64,000 nt of DNA from Paulownia fortunei. Taxonomy: Eukaryota; Streptophyta; Magnoliopsida; Lamiales; Paulowniaceae. The notes under the pieces were generated by a model. It worked only from the letters and a program-made list of their open reading frames with translations, was not told the DNA's origin and did not search any database. Of this stretch, positions 1 through 11,493 are shown piece by piece. Numbering within the stretch: the first letter of the stretch is position 1; every line of letters begins with the position of its first letter. The stretch covers positions 6,634,001 to 6,698,000 of the forward strand of contig CM033124.1 in NCBI GenBank assembly GCA_019321725.1, read 5' to 3'. Made by a program: the position numbers and the translations under genes.

Positions 1-470
1 AAATGCATTGAAATGGAAGAGTAGAAGAAATACTAGTTGTTATAGCATTGAAGAAAGTTGTACACTTTCTAGTCTTGTGCTTAGCAGTAAAAAATGGTGA
101 GTGGATATCAAAGTGATCCTTGATGCAAATTTTGGGATGCAGTCAAGTGGATCCATAGATATCTTAATAGAGTGGTTTGAGATTTTTTAGAGGTAATCTA
201 GTATTTTGAAATGATGCACATTGTGCACATATTTGTGAGGTTGTTGTCGTCTTTGGGATAATAAAGCCACTCTGGTATATGCTTTGAGCACCGAACATTG
301 CTAGAGGACCAATCATACCTATACCAGTAATTACTTCACTTAAAGGAGTATTTCACATAGTTAAATTATTCTCAGGCATGTTTCTACGAGTGGGGTGATC
401 GCTTATCCCTTTTACTGAGCCTTTATATGGAGATATGCTACAAAGGCATGTGAGTAGTATGGGAATACGC
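1..470 (+). pseudogene. Copia element H1: 3' end of pol (RNase H tail), broken
   Basis: Remnant of a Ty1/copia polyprotein. The frame at 127-177 reads KFWDAVKWIHRYLNRVV, matching the conserved copia stretch between RT and RNase H (HWEAVKWILRYLKG type). At about 405-465 another frame reads IPFTEPLYGDMLQRHVSSMG, the usual copia C-terminus (DPLTKPL...KHVSSMG type). Between them the frame is lost through stops and small deletions, so there is no function. The window starts inside the element, so upstream pol is not visible. The same sequence recurs at 53.8-54.2 kb (H2), where the TEP stretch is partly deleted. Lineage within copia is not resolved. Confidence 0.75.
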
Positions 471-934
471 AAAACTTGATCTTTCTTGCTGGTGAGAACA
501 TGTGATTAATGTGATATATTAGTGTTCTCATTATATGGTTGATACTAGATTTTTGAGTTGTCACCAGACTTTGATTGACCCTCTCACACGGGCAATCATC
601 ATGGGCCATGAAAGTGAGCATGATGAGACTTAAAAGGTCATATCACATGACCAAGGTTTGTGAATGGTCACCTTTGTGCTTGGAGTAGCGAGGAAGGTTA
701 ATTTGTGTAACTAAGAGTTGCCTTAGATTGGAGGCTCAGATAAGGTTAGAGTTGATCGATTATGAAGTATGTCCAAACTTTATAATAAGTCTATTTGTAG
801 CTAAATGTGCAAACTACTAGAAAGCATTTTAGAGAGTGACTTCTATTTATGCGCTAGTCAGACGCTTAGAGAGCGACTAGACTTAGGATTTAGAGCATTA
901 GATGTCCAAATTGAGTGAGAGCTCCATCATAGCA
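471..934 (+). other. H1 3' untranslated region between pol and LTR
   Basis: No coding sequence seen. This stretch aligns throughout with 54190-54675 behind H2 and shares blocks such as ttgaccctctcacacggg. The H2 copy has a purine-rich tract ttgagggggagctcc (about 54652-54666) that could be a decayed polypurine tract. In H1 the same place reads ttgagtgagagctcc. The short open frames here are not conserved between the copies. Confidence 0.5.
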
Positions 935-2000
935 TATATTCATACTACATGTGCTTTAAGATGACCTCCTATGGGAAGTGACTAAATGGGTCCCTACTTC
1001 GTCATTATGTGAGCCCATATTGTTTTTGGTACCCTTTGGAACTCCAAACTGTGTCATGAAGTGTAAGCTTGATAATGCTACTTTAGAATGCATCCAATGG
1101 CAAAGCATGATTTGGTTTATCGGAGCATGTTTAAAAAAGTTGTTAAGACCAAGCTGATTGATATGAGAGGTCAATGAAGGACTAAGTTGGTAATATAATT
1201 ATGTTCTATGGTTCATAGCCCGAGTAACTGTGTCAAAATGTGTTTGACTAGTTATGAAAATAGATACATATTTGAGTGAGTTGAGCATGCTCTACTTATT
1301 TTATTAAGGAATCTATAGATGCTTGATTGGGTGCGACCATTTGGTTTGGGGTACACAATAAGCTATTGAGTTGTAGGGTTACGTTAGTTTGGAGATAACT
1401 TAATATAACTCTCCTCGCCTACCTTTCCGCCTAGTCACACACCTTATTTCTTGTATGAAGGAAATGACATGAGATTAAGAGATTGTATGATGATGAGATT
1501 TGAGAAGATCAAGTTAAACATATATGAGCGAGAAATGTTGGAAATTGGATTGGGTTTAGGACACTTGACCCAATTGGCAACCATATTTAAGTTGGATGTT
1601 AACTTTACAATTTGGATGGGATTAAGTTTCCTTGTTGGGCTAGGACTATTCCTTGTGTAGGAATATATATCAAATCCCCATCCAACAGAAAACATGTGAG
1701 TGAATATAGTTCTCCCAATACACTCTCTCCATATTATTTATCTCAATTCTTTTTCTCTCTTAGTCTTAATTTGCATCACCATAGATATCCAAGAATTTGA
1801 TGTTTGTAATTAAGTGAATATCTCTAGTAGTTATTCTCCATCAACAAGAAATGCATGTTCGTAGTTCGAACAAAAGGAGGCTGGTAGATGAGTTTGATCG
1901 AGAATACAATGATCGACAAACCATTGTGTATAAGTATACTCGATCCACTTATATACTCATATACTCATATATGATTCATATTGTTGCATATTTTCTAACA
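935..2000 (+). repeat. Copia H1 3' LTR (left edge uncertain)
   Basis: Long noncoding repeat matching 54676-55732 in the same orientation. The right edge is set by the end of similarity and the terminal ttttctaaca (1991-2000; H2 ends ttttcttaca). The left edge is a guess: H2 has TGTGTTCATAC at 54676, while H1 has tatattcatac. A TATA-like tract and a downstream C-rich block (atccccatccaacag) are shared by both copies, as expected for a promoter and transcription start inside an LTR. The overlapping short ORFs at 1444-1800 on both strands are treated as chance. Confidence 0.5.
1663..1670 (+). promoter_or_regulatory. TATA box of the H1 LTR
   Basis: The sequence tatatat lies about 10 bases before a conserved atccccatccaacag block. 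The same arrangement is kept in the H2 LTR at 55401-55407, which supports a real promoter element over a chance AT run. Confidence 0.45.
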
Positions 2001-3183
2001 AATGGAAACATGTTTTATCATTGAACTTGCACATTTTTATGATATAAGAGATTGGTTAAAGGCCAATTTTGCTGATAGGTTCTGTAAATTAAATCAATTT
2101 TTGAATTTCAATAGCCTATCATTATCACTTTTCGTTTATATTTTTGGTCAAAGCATGTTAAAATTGGCAAGCATCTTCTTGTAAATTCAGGATTTTCAAT
2201 TTGAGGTAACTGACCTTTCACTTTTTTAATTCATATAGATTCCAAAATATAGTACTTTTAGCATGAGTGTGAAATTTTTATAATTTGAGTCAAGCGAACT
2301 TATGTAATTACTGAATCGTGAAATGTGAAATTTATTTGAATTTCTATAAATTTTAAATATGAAAGCTATGAATGTATTAACATTTATTTTCATGAACTTG
2401 GTGTAAACTTGATTTGTAAGCATGATATTGTGGATGTGTTTTTAAAATCTATTGTTAGGACTGCACAAAGTTGACTATTCCATAATAGGCTAAGGAAACT
2501 GAGACCAACTATTGTTAAATGTTGGTTCATGACCTAAGACGAGAGGTGAAACCTGCTACATAACAGAGGTTGCCTTATATTTTTTTTCATATACTAAGTT
2601 TCTTTAAATGATTATGTTACTTAGATTCTTTTTTTTTTGTTGATTATATAAATATTTTTTGACTTGCCTGATTCAATTAGTTGAGTAATGGTTATTTATT
2701 GGGTAGTTGTGCTCATGATCTCACTAATATTTTTCATATGTTGGGGTATAGTGCATGAAAAAAATACTCGTAGTACTAGGAAGCTTATGAAATGAGTTCG
2801 AGCTTAGTGACTTTTATCATATATAGAATTATTTAATTGGATATACTTGGATATTGAGAATTTATTATTTTTCTTTTGACTTGGTGAATGATTTCAGGCA
2901 TTGTAATTTTGTTTATATTTTTTAAGATAAATGTTTTAAGGATTTTTGACTTATTTAATGAAATCTTGAAATCTTGTCTAGTAGATATTTAATAAACTAC
3001 AAGGTTTATTTGGGCGATGGAATATATCGATTTATAATTGCTAAATGATTTGAGGTATAGATGCTCTATAGCAATATCAAATATTGGATTATACAGAAGA
3101 TTAATGGGGCTAGTCTTGCAGGCTTCAGGATGTTCTCTAAAACTTATAGTGGTTGTTATGGTCTCGGGGTTTAGGGCGTGACA
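2001..3183 (+). repeat. AT-rich sequence ending like a gypsy LTR (possible 5' LTR of element G)
   Basis: No coding potential. The segment ends at 3174-3183 with gggcgtgaca, a common 3' terminus of plant chromovirus LTRs (elements B and C in this window end gggtatgaca and ggggtgttaca on their own strand). It lies about 640 bases upstream of a chromovirus gag on the same strand. No primer binding site follows; the next bases, attccattcct, do not fit tRNA-Met. The left edge cannot be determined. Confidence 0.3.
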
Positions 3184-3820
3184 ATTCCATTCCTAAACTT
3201 AATTGGGATATTAGATGAGTAAGACCTTATTTGTACAGAAATCATAATTAAAAAGGTTGGCTTCGAAATTCTCTTATATCAAGGTCAAACATGTTAGAGT
3301 TAATCACTAGTACGTATTCAAGAACTAATGAGATTAATTCAACAATGGATATTTAATGATGCAATCTATTATTCTAGAATTAATGAGATTAATTCTAGAA
3401 TGGATATTCAATGATGCAATCCATTTGGAGTTGGATTTTATGGACCATTTTGAACATCTAAAGAACTCCTAGTTTGCTTAGGATAAATTTTATTTAATAA
3501 TTACATTTGCAAGGAGTAATCTGTAATTTTTTTGTGATTTTTGTATTTTGCTATGAGTAGCTTGCAATTTCTAGTTGTCGTTTGCTATATTTGAACAAAT
3601 AAATATTATCTTTCGATTATAATTTTTTTTCCAATGAAATAAAAATCAGAGAACTCATTCTCTTCCAAAATTTATCGGCACTCTTACGAATCAATGATTG
3701 ATTTTGTATTATTCTTCCTAATTGTGTCATTCGCTACATTAGTTTGTATCAATTTCAGCATGATCCTATATCATACCTCTGAGACTATGCACAAATGATG
3801 CTAATCTTGATGAAGTTTTA
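3184..3820 (+). other. Leader-like AT-rich stretch before the G gag
   Basis: No gene seen. Apart from the 55-bp tandem duplication inside it, the sequence is featureless. From about 3700 weak gag-like reading begins, but the frame is too broken to follow until 3821. Confidence 0.4.
3316..3425. repeat. 55-bp tandem duplication
   Basis: Two adjacent 55-base units (3316-3370 and 3371-3425), both starting attc and sharing aatgagattaattc and aatggatatt. They differ at only a few positions and have the same length, so this is a local duplication without indels. Confidence 0.8.
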
Positions 3821-4065
3821 TGTCGTGATGAGGTGACCTAACTTTGTCAACAAGTTGAACAATAAACTCGTCAATTAGCGAAACTCCAGAATCAACAGCC
3901 ACAAATAAACCTAAAGCCATGGATGATGACCTGGACCATGGTCTTAACTCGTTCACTGCCTTGGTGGCTCATGCATGCGCAGATGATCGATGTTGGGAGA
4001 TTGGTTTCAAGGTCAGAATAGCAGATCTCATGGTGAACTCCAACTAGATAGGTTTCTGGATTGGC
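3821..4065 (+). pseudogene. Chromovirus element G: N-terminal part of gag, interrupted at 4065
   Basis: Broken gag of a Ty3/gypsy chromovirus (CRM/Galadriel/Reina-like). A frame from 3821 gives a Gln-rich coiled-coil-like region (QVEQ, RQLAKLQNQQPQ). A frame from 3922 gives DDDLDHGLNSFTALVAHACA followed by DDRCWEIGFKV, which corresponds to the conserved RADDxRWExGFKVEIPEF block. After a frameshift, 4030-4065 reads GELQLDRFLDW, the next conserved block. The protein is cut there by the Athila LTR starting at 4066 and resumes at 28919 with FEFKDIPN, the block that normally follows. At least three stops and two frameshifts make it non-functional. Confidence 0.75.
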
Positions 4066-5640
4066 TGAGTGTTTAGTTTGTTTTGTACTAATAATTTGTA
4101 TGCCTTTTGATTAACATTTGGTTTATTTTCAAGTATTTATGTTACTTTTTATGCATTTAGTTTGATATCTTGTAGGTAATGGCAAAAGTAGAAGAAAATG
4201 AAAAGAAACATAAAACTTGGTTAAAATTTAGAAGAATCCTTTTTATGGTGCTATTAATGGCAGTATTCGTTTCAAACATAACTCTTTGCTAAAATATCAT
4301 TTTGGCTTGATTCTTAAACCATTAGAAATTTTGGATTTTTTTCTTCTTTCGTACATTTAGAGAATATTGAATCGGAGATTAAGCCAAGAGATAGATCTAT
4401 AACTTCTATGTTTACCACAAAATGCAGTTCTTTCTATTTCAATAAGAAAAATCGAGTTAAAGAGTTTGAACTTGACTGAAACTTTTTGGTATAACACATT
4501 TTGGTATTGTTGGCATAACTTATTCATAGATTTCATATCGAGTTGATTCAAGTAGGTATAGAAATCTAAAACACAGAGCTACAATTCATTCAAAGGCACA
4601 AAAAACTAATTCATCTTAGAAAGAGGTCAAAAACTAGTTAAAAAGGGCTGAACACTTAAAGCACTTAAGTGAAAGAGAAAAACTATAGCAACGGCACCTA
4701 GGCGCCAAAGAAAACTAAGGGCATAGTGCCTAGGTGCCTAGGCACCAAAACAGGGCGCTTAGGTGCCTAAATAGAGCAAATGGTGCCTAGGTACCACGAG
4801 TCGGTGCCTAGGCACTGCTAGACAAAAAAAATGGGCAAAGTGGGTATTTTGCCCTGTTTAGGGAATCTTCCATCCAATTTTAAGGATCCCAAGATCCTCC
4901 AAGTCAGCTGGGAGAGGGAAGAGGAGAGAGAAGAAGAGGACAAGGAGAAGGAATTTTGGGGTGGAAGAAAGAAGCCAAGAAAAAAAAGAAAAAAAAAAAG
5001 AATTCTTCCAAGATTGAAGAAGACATCTACAAGGAAAAAAACTCATCCTTTTCCAAGTTTTATTTTTATTTTCCTCTTTCTCATTTTGATTATATTTATG
5101 AATATTGTTAAATTATATTTTATTTTCACCAAGAACAATTTTTTTTTTGCAGGGTTGTGATGTAATCTAGTAAGGATGTTTTGAATGTTTTTATCAATTC
5201 AATTTTTGATTTATTTTTCAAGTTGAGTTTTTTACATAGTTTATAATACTTTCAATTACTTGTATACTAATTGAATGATTTGCTAATCATATTGACTGGA
5301 GAAGTGATATATGTGTCTAGTTCTATATATAAAAAATTATAAATTGCACGTGAGATAGAAATATATTTGCATGGTTTGGGTAGTCTTATTTATGATCCAT
5401 AAAACCAAATAAATTGTTGATTGCTGTACTTCACATAGGAATATAATGGGTTAGCAATTGATGATATTTTTGTTAGATCTCGGGAGAGGCTGGTGGATAG
5501 ATAAGGGATTCATAAGATAAATTGAGATTGATAAGATAAATTATTCAAACCAGACTAATTATGGTAAAATCATAACTATAGATATTTAGGTCATTGAAGT
5601 TCATCTTTATTTGATTTTTTGCGCATTATTCAAATAGTAA
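4066..5640 (+). repeat. Athila A1 LTR (5' LTR, 3' end replaced)
   Basis: Begins TGAGTGTTTAG, comparable to TGATAAGTTAG at the start of the solo LTR E. It matches the A2 LTR (9961-11493), the A3 LTR (27243-28918) and, in reverse complement, E. Contents in order: U3 with conserved ggtaatggcaaaa and cataaaacttgg blocks; a cluster of CCTAGG palindromes (4693-4820); a purine-only tract (about 4905-5005); AT-rich R/U5. Similarity to the full LTR end seen in A3 stops at aatagtaat (5632-5640), after which unrelated LTR-like sequence follows. No primer binding site is recognisable. Confidence 0.75.
4693..4820. repeat. Cluster of CCTAGG-centred palindromes in the A1 LTR
   Basis: Contains ggcacctaggcgcc (4693-4706), the perfect 14-bp palindrome GGTGCCTAGGCACC (4733-4746), and further gtgcctagg copies to 4816. 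The same cluster is present but eroded at 10524-10640 (A2) and 27790-27910 (A3). It is the only locally GC-rich part of these LTRs and could form several hairpins in the transcript. Confidence 0.75.
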
Positions 5641-6330
5641 TATGTGACAAAAATTTATTTATTTTTAGTTTCCATGTAAAAAACATTTGTGGTATCCAAA
5701 GAAGGTGACTCTATCCCTATTTCTAATAAAGGCATTGAGTTTTGGTAGCAGGTAAAGAATAAAATAATAATATCTGTTAATGTCTTATATATTGATATTT
5801 ATAGAAATTATCATTTTGTACAGTGGATGAGTGTTGCAAGAAGTGTTGTAAGTGATGTTGCAATTGTTAAATTGGTTTTATACCTTTAATTTGGATACCT
5901 TTAACTTGATATTTTCTTAGTCTTCAAGCATTTTTTAGTTTTTTTATGTGTTATATATGTTTTTTATAGGAAAATAAAGTGGTAAAGTTCTCCAAGAAAT
6001 TAAAAAAAAAAAAGCTTCGCCAAAAACTTCAAAATACAGGTCTTAGAGATCCAAATCAAACTTTGGGCAAGTTTTGTATTTTGTGCATAACGTTGCGCTT
6101 CAAAGTTTAATTGAAGCAATTCTTGATGCTTTGAAAATCTAAGATATGGAACTACAATTTTTATATTGCCACTTAGTCAAGTTCGATCGTTATAAAGGAA
6201 AAAATCGGGTTAAACAATCAGCACTGAACTAAGACTTTCAAATGTGGCACATCTCAATATTTTTGACACTACTCACTCCACAAATTTAACATTAATCAGA
6301 TTCAAGTGGCTATAAAAAATCCAAGACATT
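5641..6330 (+). repeat. Foreign Tat/Athila LTR fragment between the A1 LTR and gag
   Basis: This stretch is collinear with 11494-12173 (in front of the second gag) and, importantly, with 60611-61240, part of LTR family K at the right of the window. Shared blocks include acatttgtggtatccaaag, gggtgttgcaa, gtcttcaagcatttttt, ccaaaaactccaaaatagag and caagttttgtattttgtg. It occupies the place where a primer binding site and leader should be, ending just before the gag ATG at 6331. It is absent after the A3 LTR. I infer that an ancestor recombined with a family-K LTR before A1 and A2 arose. Confidence 0.65.
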
Positions 6331-7820
6331 ATGGAAGACGATAGGGTAGCTAATGATAACAACAACGTGCCACAACAGGCACCAAGGGTCAATAATAGGG
6401 CATTTCTTGATTATGCATTATCATTGGTAAATGAAAACCTTTTTGGAATTAGACGCCCTACAGTTTAAGCTAATAATTTCAAGATTAAGTTTGCTATCAT
6501 ACATATAGTTCAAGTCAATCAATTTTATAGGTTATCCAACAAGGATCCAAATGCACATATAGCGAACTTCCTTGAAATTTGTGATACATTCAAGCACAAT
6601 GGTGTTACTAATGACACCATTAGACTGAGGTTGTTCCTTTTTTCACTAAGGGACAAGGTAAAGATTTGGCTAAACTCATTACCACCTAGTGCAATCAACA
6701 CATAGGTTGAATTAGCTCAAATCTTCCTAGCTAAATACTTTCGACCAGCTAAGAAAATAAGATGAGGAATGACATGACTACCTTCACCCAATATGACATG
6801 GAATCATTGCATGAGGAATGGGAAAGGTATAAGGATTTGTTAAGAAGGTTCCCTCATCATGGTTTTCTAGAATGGTTGCAAGTTCAGATATTTTACAATG
6901 GATTGAGTGGCGCAACCCAAACTCTAGTGGATGTAGCCACTGATAGAGCTCTTATAGGTAAGACACATGAGAAGGTCTATGATCTTCTTCAAACCACGGC
7001 TATAAATGCTTATCAATGGCCTTCTGAGAGAATTGCACCAAAGAAAGAATTTGGAGTTCATGAAGTTGATTCACTCATTACTGTCACTGCTCAAGTTGCT
7101 ATATTATCTCAATAATTTAGCTCTTTTAATGCTAATCCTGTCCCCATATCAGTTGAGGTATGTAATTTTTGCAATGATCCTCACCATAGTGCAGAGTGTT
7201 AAGTTGGGAACACTTTTACTTCATCTCAGCCAGAGCAAACACAGTTTGTAGGGAATGCTACATGGAAGAACAATCTATACTCTAAGACATACAATCCAAG
7301 ATGGTACAACCATCTAAACTTTTCATGGAGGAATGGATAAAATGCAGTGAGACCACCACCATCAAATTTTTAGCCACTAAATCTATCTCAACAGGAACCT
7401 AAAATTTCTCTAGAAGATGCTCTCACATAATTCATGGCAAGAATAGAGGCAACATTGCAGAAACGAAAGTATTCTATTCAAAATCAATCAGTGTCTGTTC
7501 AAAATTTGGAGGTTTAAATAGGTCAGATTACCAATATGTTGAGTGAAAGACCTCAAGGTTCATTGCTTAATAACACTGAGACTAAACCTGAAGAGAATGT
7601 GCAAGCCATTACTCTTCGTAGTGGTAAAAAGTTGCTGCAGCTGGAAAGAAAATTCGTTGCTCCAAAGGAGCTGGTAAAGGAGAGTGTGGTAGAAGAGTCT
7701 AATGACACACCAAGTAAGGAAGTAGAGAAGCCTAAGTTAAAACTGTTTCCCAAACAACCTTCCCCCATACATGCATCCTATCCCATTTCCTCAATGCTTG
7801 CACAAATAAAAATTAGATAA
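6331..7820 (+). pseudogene. Athila-type gag, first copy
   Basis: Retrotransposon Gag (capsid/nucleocapsid) of the Athila lineage. The frame starts at ATG 6331 (MEDDRVANDNNN) and runs through [20 protein letters not shown] and [13 protein letters not shown] to about 6755. A frameshift follows, and the frame from 6762 gives SLHEEWERYKDLLRRFPHHG, WLQVQIFYNGL and YQWPSER, the best-known signature of Athila gag. A zinc-knuckle-like CNFCNDPHHSAEC (7161-7199) is followed directly by a stop. The C-terminal part at 7536-7820 (QAITLRSGK, then a Lys/Glu-rich tail) is the usual gag-protease linker. Damage is light: a few stops and one frameshift. The second copy is at 12174. Confidence 0.88.
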
Positions 7821-7839
7821 GTAATTTTCTAAGTTCTTA

Positions 7840-8345
7840 GATATCATTAACAAGTTGTACTTTAATATTCCTTTTGTAGATACCTTAGAGCAAATGAAAA
7901 TTGGAGGAATATGAGATAGTTACACTTATTGAAGTGTGCAGTGCTCTCTTGCAATTAAAGCTTCTCCCTAAGCTAAAAGATCCAGGGAGTTTTACAGTTC
8001 CTTGCACAATTGGATATTCATTTTTTGATAAAGCTCTATGTGATCTTGGAGCAAGTATTAACTTGATGCCTTTTTTTATTATAGGAAGCTTGGGCTTCGA
8101 GAAGCAAAGCCGACTACAGTATTTCTATAACTTGTTGATAGGTCCATTAAGTATCCAAGGGGAGTAATTAAAGATGTGCTAGTAAAGGTAGACAAGTTCA
8201 TCTTCCCAGCAGACTTCATAGTTCTAGATATGGAGGAAGACCAAAAGATCCCCATCATTCTTGGTTAACCTTTCTTGGTAATAGGAAGGCCCTCATCGAT
8301 GTCTAGAAAGGCTAATTAATCTTGAGGGTGTAAGAAGAGCAAGTA
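7840..8345 (+). pseudogene. Athila aspartic protease, first copy
   Basis: Retroviral-type aspartic protease domain. An open frame at 7901-8167 contains KLLPKLKDPGSFTVPCTIG and the active-site motif CDLGASINLMP (D-L-G-A, typical of Athila, in place of D-S/T-G). After a one-base shift the frame reads [20 protein letters not shown] and [11 protein letters not shown], the C-terminal flap and helix region, then a stop replaces the Arg of the usual GRPFL. It would process the Gag-Pol polyprotein if intact; the frameshift and stops rule that out. The second copy is at 23205. Confidence 0.85.
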
Positions 8346-8960
8346 ACTTTTAATGTTTTCGAGGCAATAAAATATCTAAATAAGAAAGATTGCTGCTTGA
8401 GAGTGGATGCCACCAAAGAATGTGTAAAAGAATTCTTTTAATCCAGTTATCCCATGGATCCTCAAATATTTTGTTTGGGATGAGTGACTGGAAATGATGA
8501 TGCAAAGATCTCGAAGTGTTTGAAAATACTTGATGCAGCACCACTGGTGTTCATCAAGAGGCCATTTGAAGATCTTGGGAAGGCTTCTGCCCAACTAGCA
8601 CTATCAATCGAGAAATGACCCATTTTAGAACCAAACAATTATCAAACCACTTAAGGTATTCTTTTTTAGGTGATTCTTCTACTCGTCCTATTATTATTTT
8701 TGTTGCATTAAATGATGAGCAAGAAGAAAAGCTATTGAGGGTATTAAGAGACCATAAAAAGGCATTGGGATGGTCTATTGCTGATATTAAAGGCATTAGT
8801 CCATCCATATGCATGCACAAGATTTTGATGGAAGAAAGCTACAAGCCATCTGTGGAGCATCAACGTCGTTTAAATCCAAACATGAAAAAAGGTGGTAAGA
8901 GCTGAACTTTTAAAACTACTCGATGCAGGTATTATCTATCCTACTGGAAGAAAGTTATAA
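8346..8960 (+). pseudogene. Athila pol: protease-RT linker and start of RT, then deletion
   Basis: Broken linker sequence to about 8610. From 8615 an open frame reads HLRYSFLGDSSTRPIIIFVA, ALGWSIADIKGISPSICMHK and VEHQRRLNPNMKK, the conserved entry to Athila reverse transcriptase. A frameshift follows, with LLKLLDAGIIYPTGRK at about 8908-8953. Pol then stops abruptly: from about 8960 the sequence is the 3' noncoding region that in the other copy starts near 26475. RT palm, RNase H and integrase are therefore deleted from this copy (roughly 2.8 kb by comparison with 23600-26470). Confidence 0.85.
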
Positions 8961-9952
8961 CTTTGAACATTCGATTTTTCTATTTACTTAGAGAAAGTTT
9001 ATGTGAACTCAATACTTCTAGCGATCTTATAGAATTCAAAAACTTGTTTGATTGTCACTCAAGATAAATTCTAGGCTACATAATAGTAGGGAAGTGATTT
9101 AAGCTATTTTTGGACAATTTAAGCCTTTCAAGCTATCTTGTTTATGATGTATAATCCCTAGTGTCCTTTGTTGAGCGTGTTGAGCCATTTTTTTGTTACC
9201 CCACAAATTAACCTTAGACAAATAATTGAAATAAATAATTTATCTTATAGATTACCCCACACTAAGCTCATAGCTATTCTACTAACATCATTTTGAGCAT
9301 CGAAAGTAGTTTAAAAAAAAGGCAAATGAAAGGTGGTGATTTGTACAAAACTTCCAAAAAAAATTGTAAAGAAAGATGAGGAAAGAGTAGAACACCCATT
9401 GTTCATAAAAAAACAAGTTTAGGGGCGTAGCACTTCAAAAAAATAATTGTGAAAAAAAAGAATGGAGTTTAATGAATAAAGTGGTGAAACAAATTAAGAG
9501 ATGAAAGGTTCGTGAAGGTGTGAGATAAGGATGTGGTGGTTCTCATCAATAAGATTCTAGAATAGTGGTGTGCTATTAGTAATTTGAATATTGTTTTTTA
9601 TCCTACCATTACCTTAGCCACACGTTACAAGTTTTTCTAATGATCTGTGATGTTGTGTTAGAGACATTAGTGGAGAGTGACATAAAGTAAGCCTATGGAG
9701 TTCTAAAATATATAAATAAAAGATCAATAATTTTGTTGTGAGTTTGCATAAACCAATTCGAGTGGCGAAAAGTTAAGCGTAAGCGGCTAGACACATAACC
9801 ACACTATTTAAAGATAGGTGAATTTGGTACTTGAGTTGAAATTGTGCATTTTGATGATATTTTGGGGCCCATTTGGTCAGTAGATTTGATTATCACTTGA
9901 TATTTTACTTCTTTTACTTCTTTCTTTTGCTTGGGGATAAGTAAATAATTAA
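8961..9952 (+). other. Athila 3' noncoding region, first copy
   Basis: Collinear with 26475-27242 (blocks such as aaagtttatgtgaac, gtttatgatgtataat and gtggtgtgctattagtaattt). No env-like frame could be followed. This copy extends about 230 bases further than the other, up to the polypurine tract, because the other has lost the junction with its LTR. Confidence 0.65.
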
Positions 9953-9960
9953 GTTTGGGG
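9953..9960 (+). promoter_or_regulatory. Polypurine tract before the A2 LTR
   Basis: The sequence aagtttgggg directly precedes the A2 LTR start at 9961. Athila/Tat elements typically carry a tttgggg(g) tract at this place, where plus-strand DNA synthesis is primed. Similar tracts at 26325-26337 and 26914-26925 lie further inside the second copy. Confidence 0.65.
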
Positions 9961-11493
9961 TATTTGTTTAGTTTTATACCAACAATTCATATGCATTTTG
10001 ATTAACATTTGGTTTACTTTCAAGTATTTATGTTACTTTTTATGTATTTAGTTCAGAATCTTGTAGCTAATGGCAAAAGGAGAAGAAAATGGAAAGAAAC
10101 ATAAAACTTGGTTAAAATTTAAAAGAATCCATTTTATGGTGCTATCAAAGGCAGTGTTCGTATTTCAATTATAATTTTTTCCTCAAATATCACTTTGACT
10201 TAATTTTTAAACCATTAGAAAGCCAATAGATATATCTATAACTTCTATGTTTACTAAAAATTCCAGTTCTTTCTATTTCACTAAGAAATATTGGGCTAAA
10301 AAGTCTACACTTGACTAAAACTTTGTGCTATGACACATCTTAGTATCATAGGCATAAAATTTCATATTGAGTTCATTTAGGCGTCTATGGAAACCAAAGA
10401 CATAGAACTAGAATTTGCTAGAAGATAACAAAAGCTAATTCATTTTAGAAAGAAGTCAAAAACTAGTTAAAAGATGTTGAATACTATCAAAGCACTGAAG
10501 TGAAGGAGAAAAACTACAGCAACGGCACCTAGGCGCCAAAGAAAACTGAGGGCATGGTGCCCAGGCACCAAAATAGGGTACTTAGGTGATAAAAATAGAG
10601 CAAATAGTGTCAAGTCACCATGAGTCAGCGCCTGCTAGGCGAAAAAAACTAGGCAAAATGGGCATTTTGCCCTCTTTAAAGCATCTCCCATCTAATTTTA
10701 TGGATCCCTAGAGCCTCCAAGTCAGTTGGGAGATGGAGGAGTAGAGACAAGAAGAGGAAAAGGAGAAGGAATTTTAGGGAGGAAGAAAGAAGCCAAGAAA
10801 AGAAAGAAAATAAGAGAAGAAGACAAAGAAAAGAGGAGAGAATTCTTTCAAGATTGAAGAAGAAGACATCTATAATGGAATAAACTTATCCTCTTCCAAG
10901 TTTTATTTTTATTTTTCTCTTTTCCACTTTAATTATGTTCATGAATATTGTTAAGTTATATTTCATTTTCACTATTAATAATTTCTTTTTCTAGGGTTGT
11001 GATGTAATCTAATTAGGATGTTATGAATATTTTTATCTATTAAATTCTTGATTTATTTTTCAAGTTGAGTTTTTTATATGGTTCTTAATGCTTTCAATTA
11101 CTTGTATAGTAATTGAATGATTTGCTAATCATATTGACTTGGGAGGTGATATATGTGTTTAGTTCTATATGTAGAAAATTATAAATTACACGTGAGATAG
11201 GAATATACTTGAATGGTTTAGGTAGTCTTATTTGGATCCATAGAACCAAATGAATTATTGATTGTTGTAATTCACATAGGAATATAGTGTGTTAGCAATT
11301 GATGATATTTTTGTTAGACCTCGGGAGAGGCTAGTGGATAGTTTAGGGATTCTCGACTATCACTCAGGAAATAAATTGAGATTGATGAGATAAATTATTC
11401 AATGCGGACTAATTATGGTAAAATCATAACCAAAGGTCTTTAAGTCATTGAAGTTCATCTTTATTTTATTTTTTTGCATTATTCTAATAGTAA
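9961..11493 (+). repeat. Athila A2 LTR (middle, shared by two internal regions)
   Basis: Starts tatttgtttagtttta (TG changed to TA) immediately after the polypurine tract. It matches A1 over its whole length, including the eroded CCTAGG cluster (10524-10640) and the purine tract (about 10735-10860). Like A1 it ends at aatagtaat and continues into the family-K LTR fragment, so A1 and A2 share the same rearranged 3' boundary. It acts as 3' LTR of the first unit and 5' LTR of the second. Confidence 0.78.

Noticed and set aside
1444..1800. Frames of 60-83 codons on both strands
   Set aside because: Inside the H1 LTR across its TATA region; not kept in the H2 LTR.
3300..3430. Possible CRISPR-like or satellite array
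   Set aside because: Only two adjacent 55-base units without spacers; a simple tandem duplication in a plant genome.
4831..5160. 109-codon frame rich in Lys, Arg and Glu
   Set aside because: It lies in the purine tract of the A1 LTR and owes its openness to composition; the homologous positions in A2 and A3 have no such frame.
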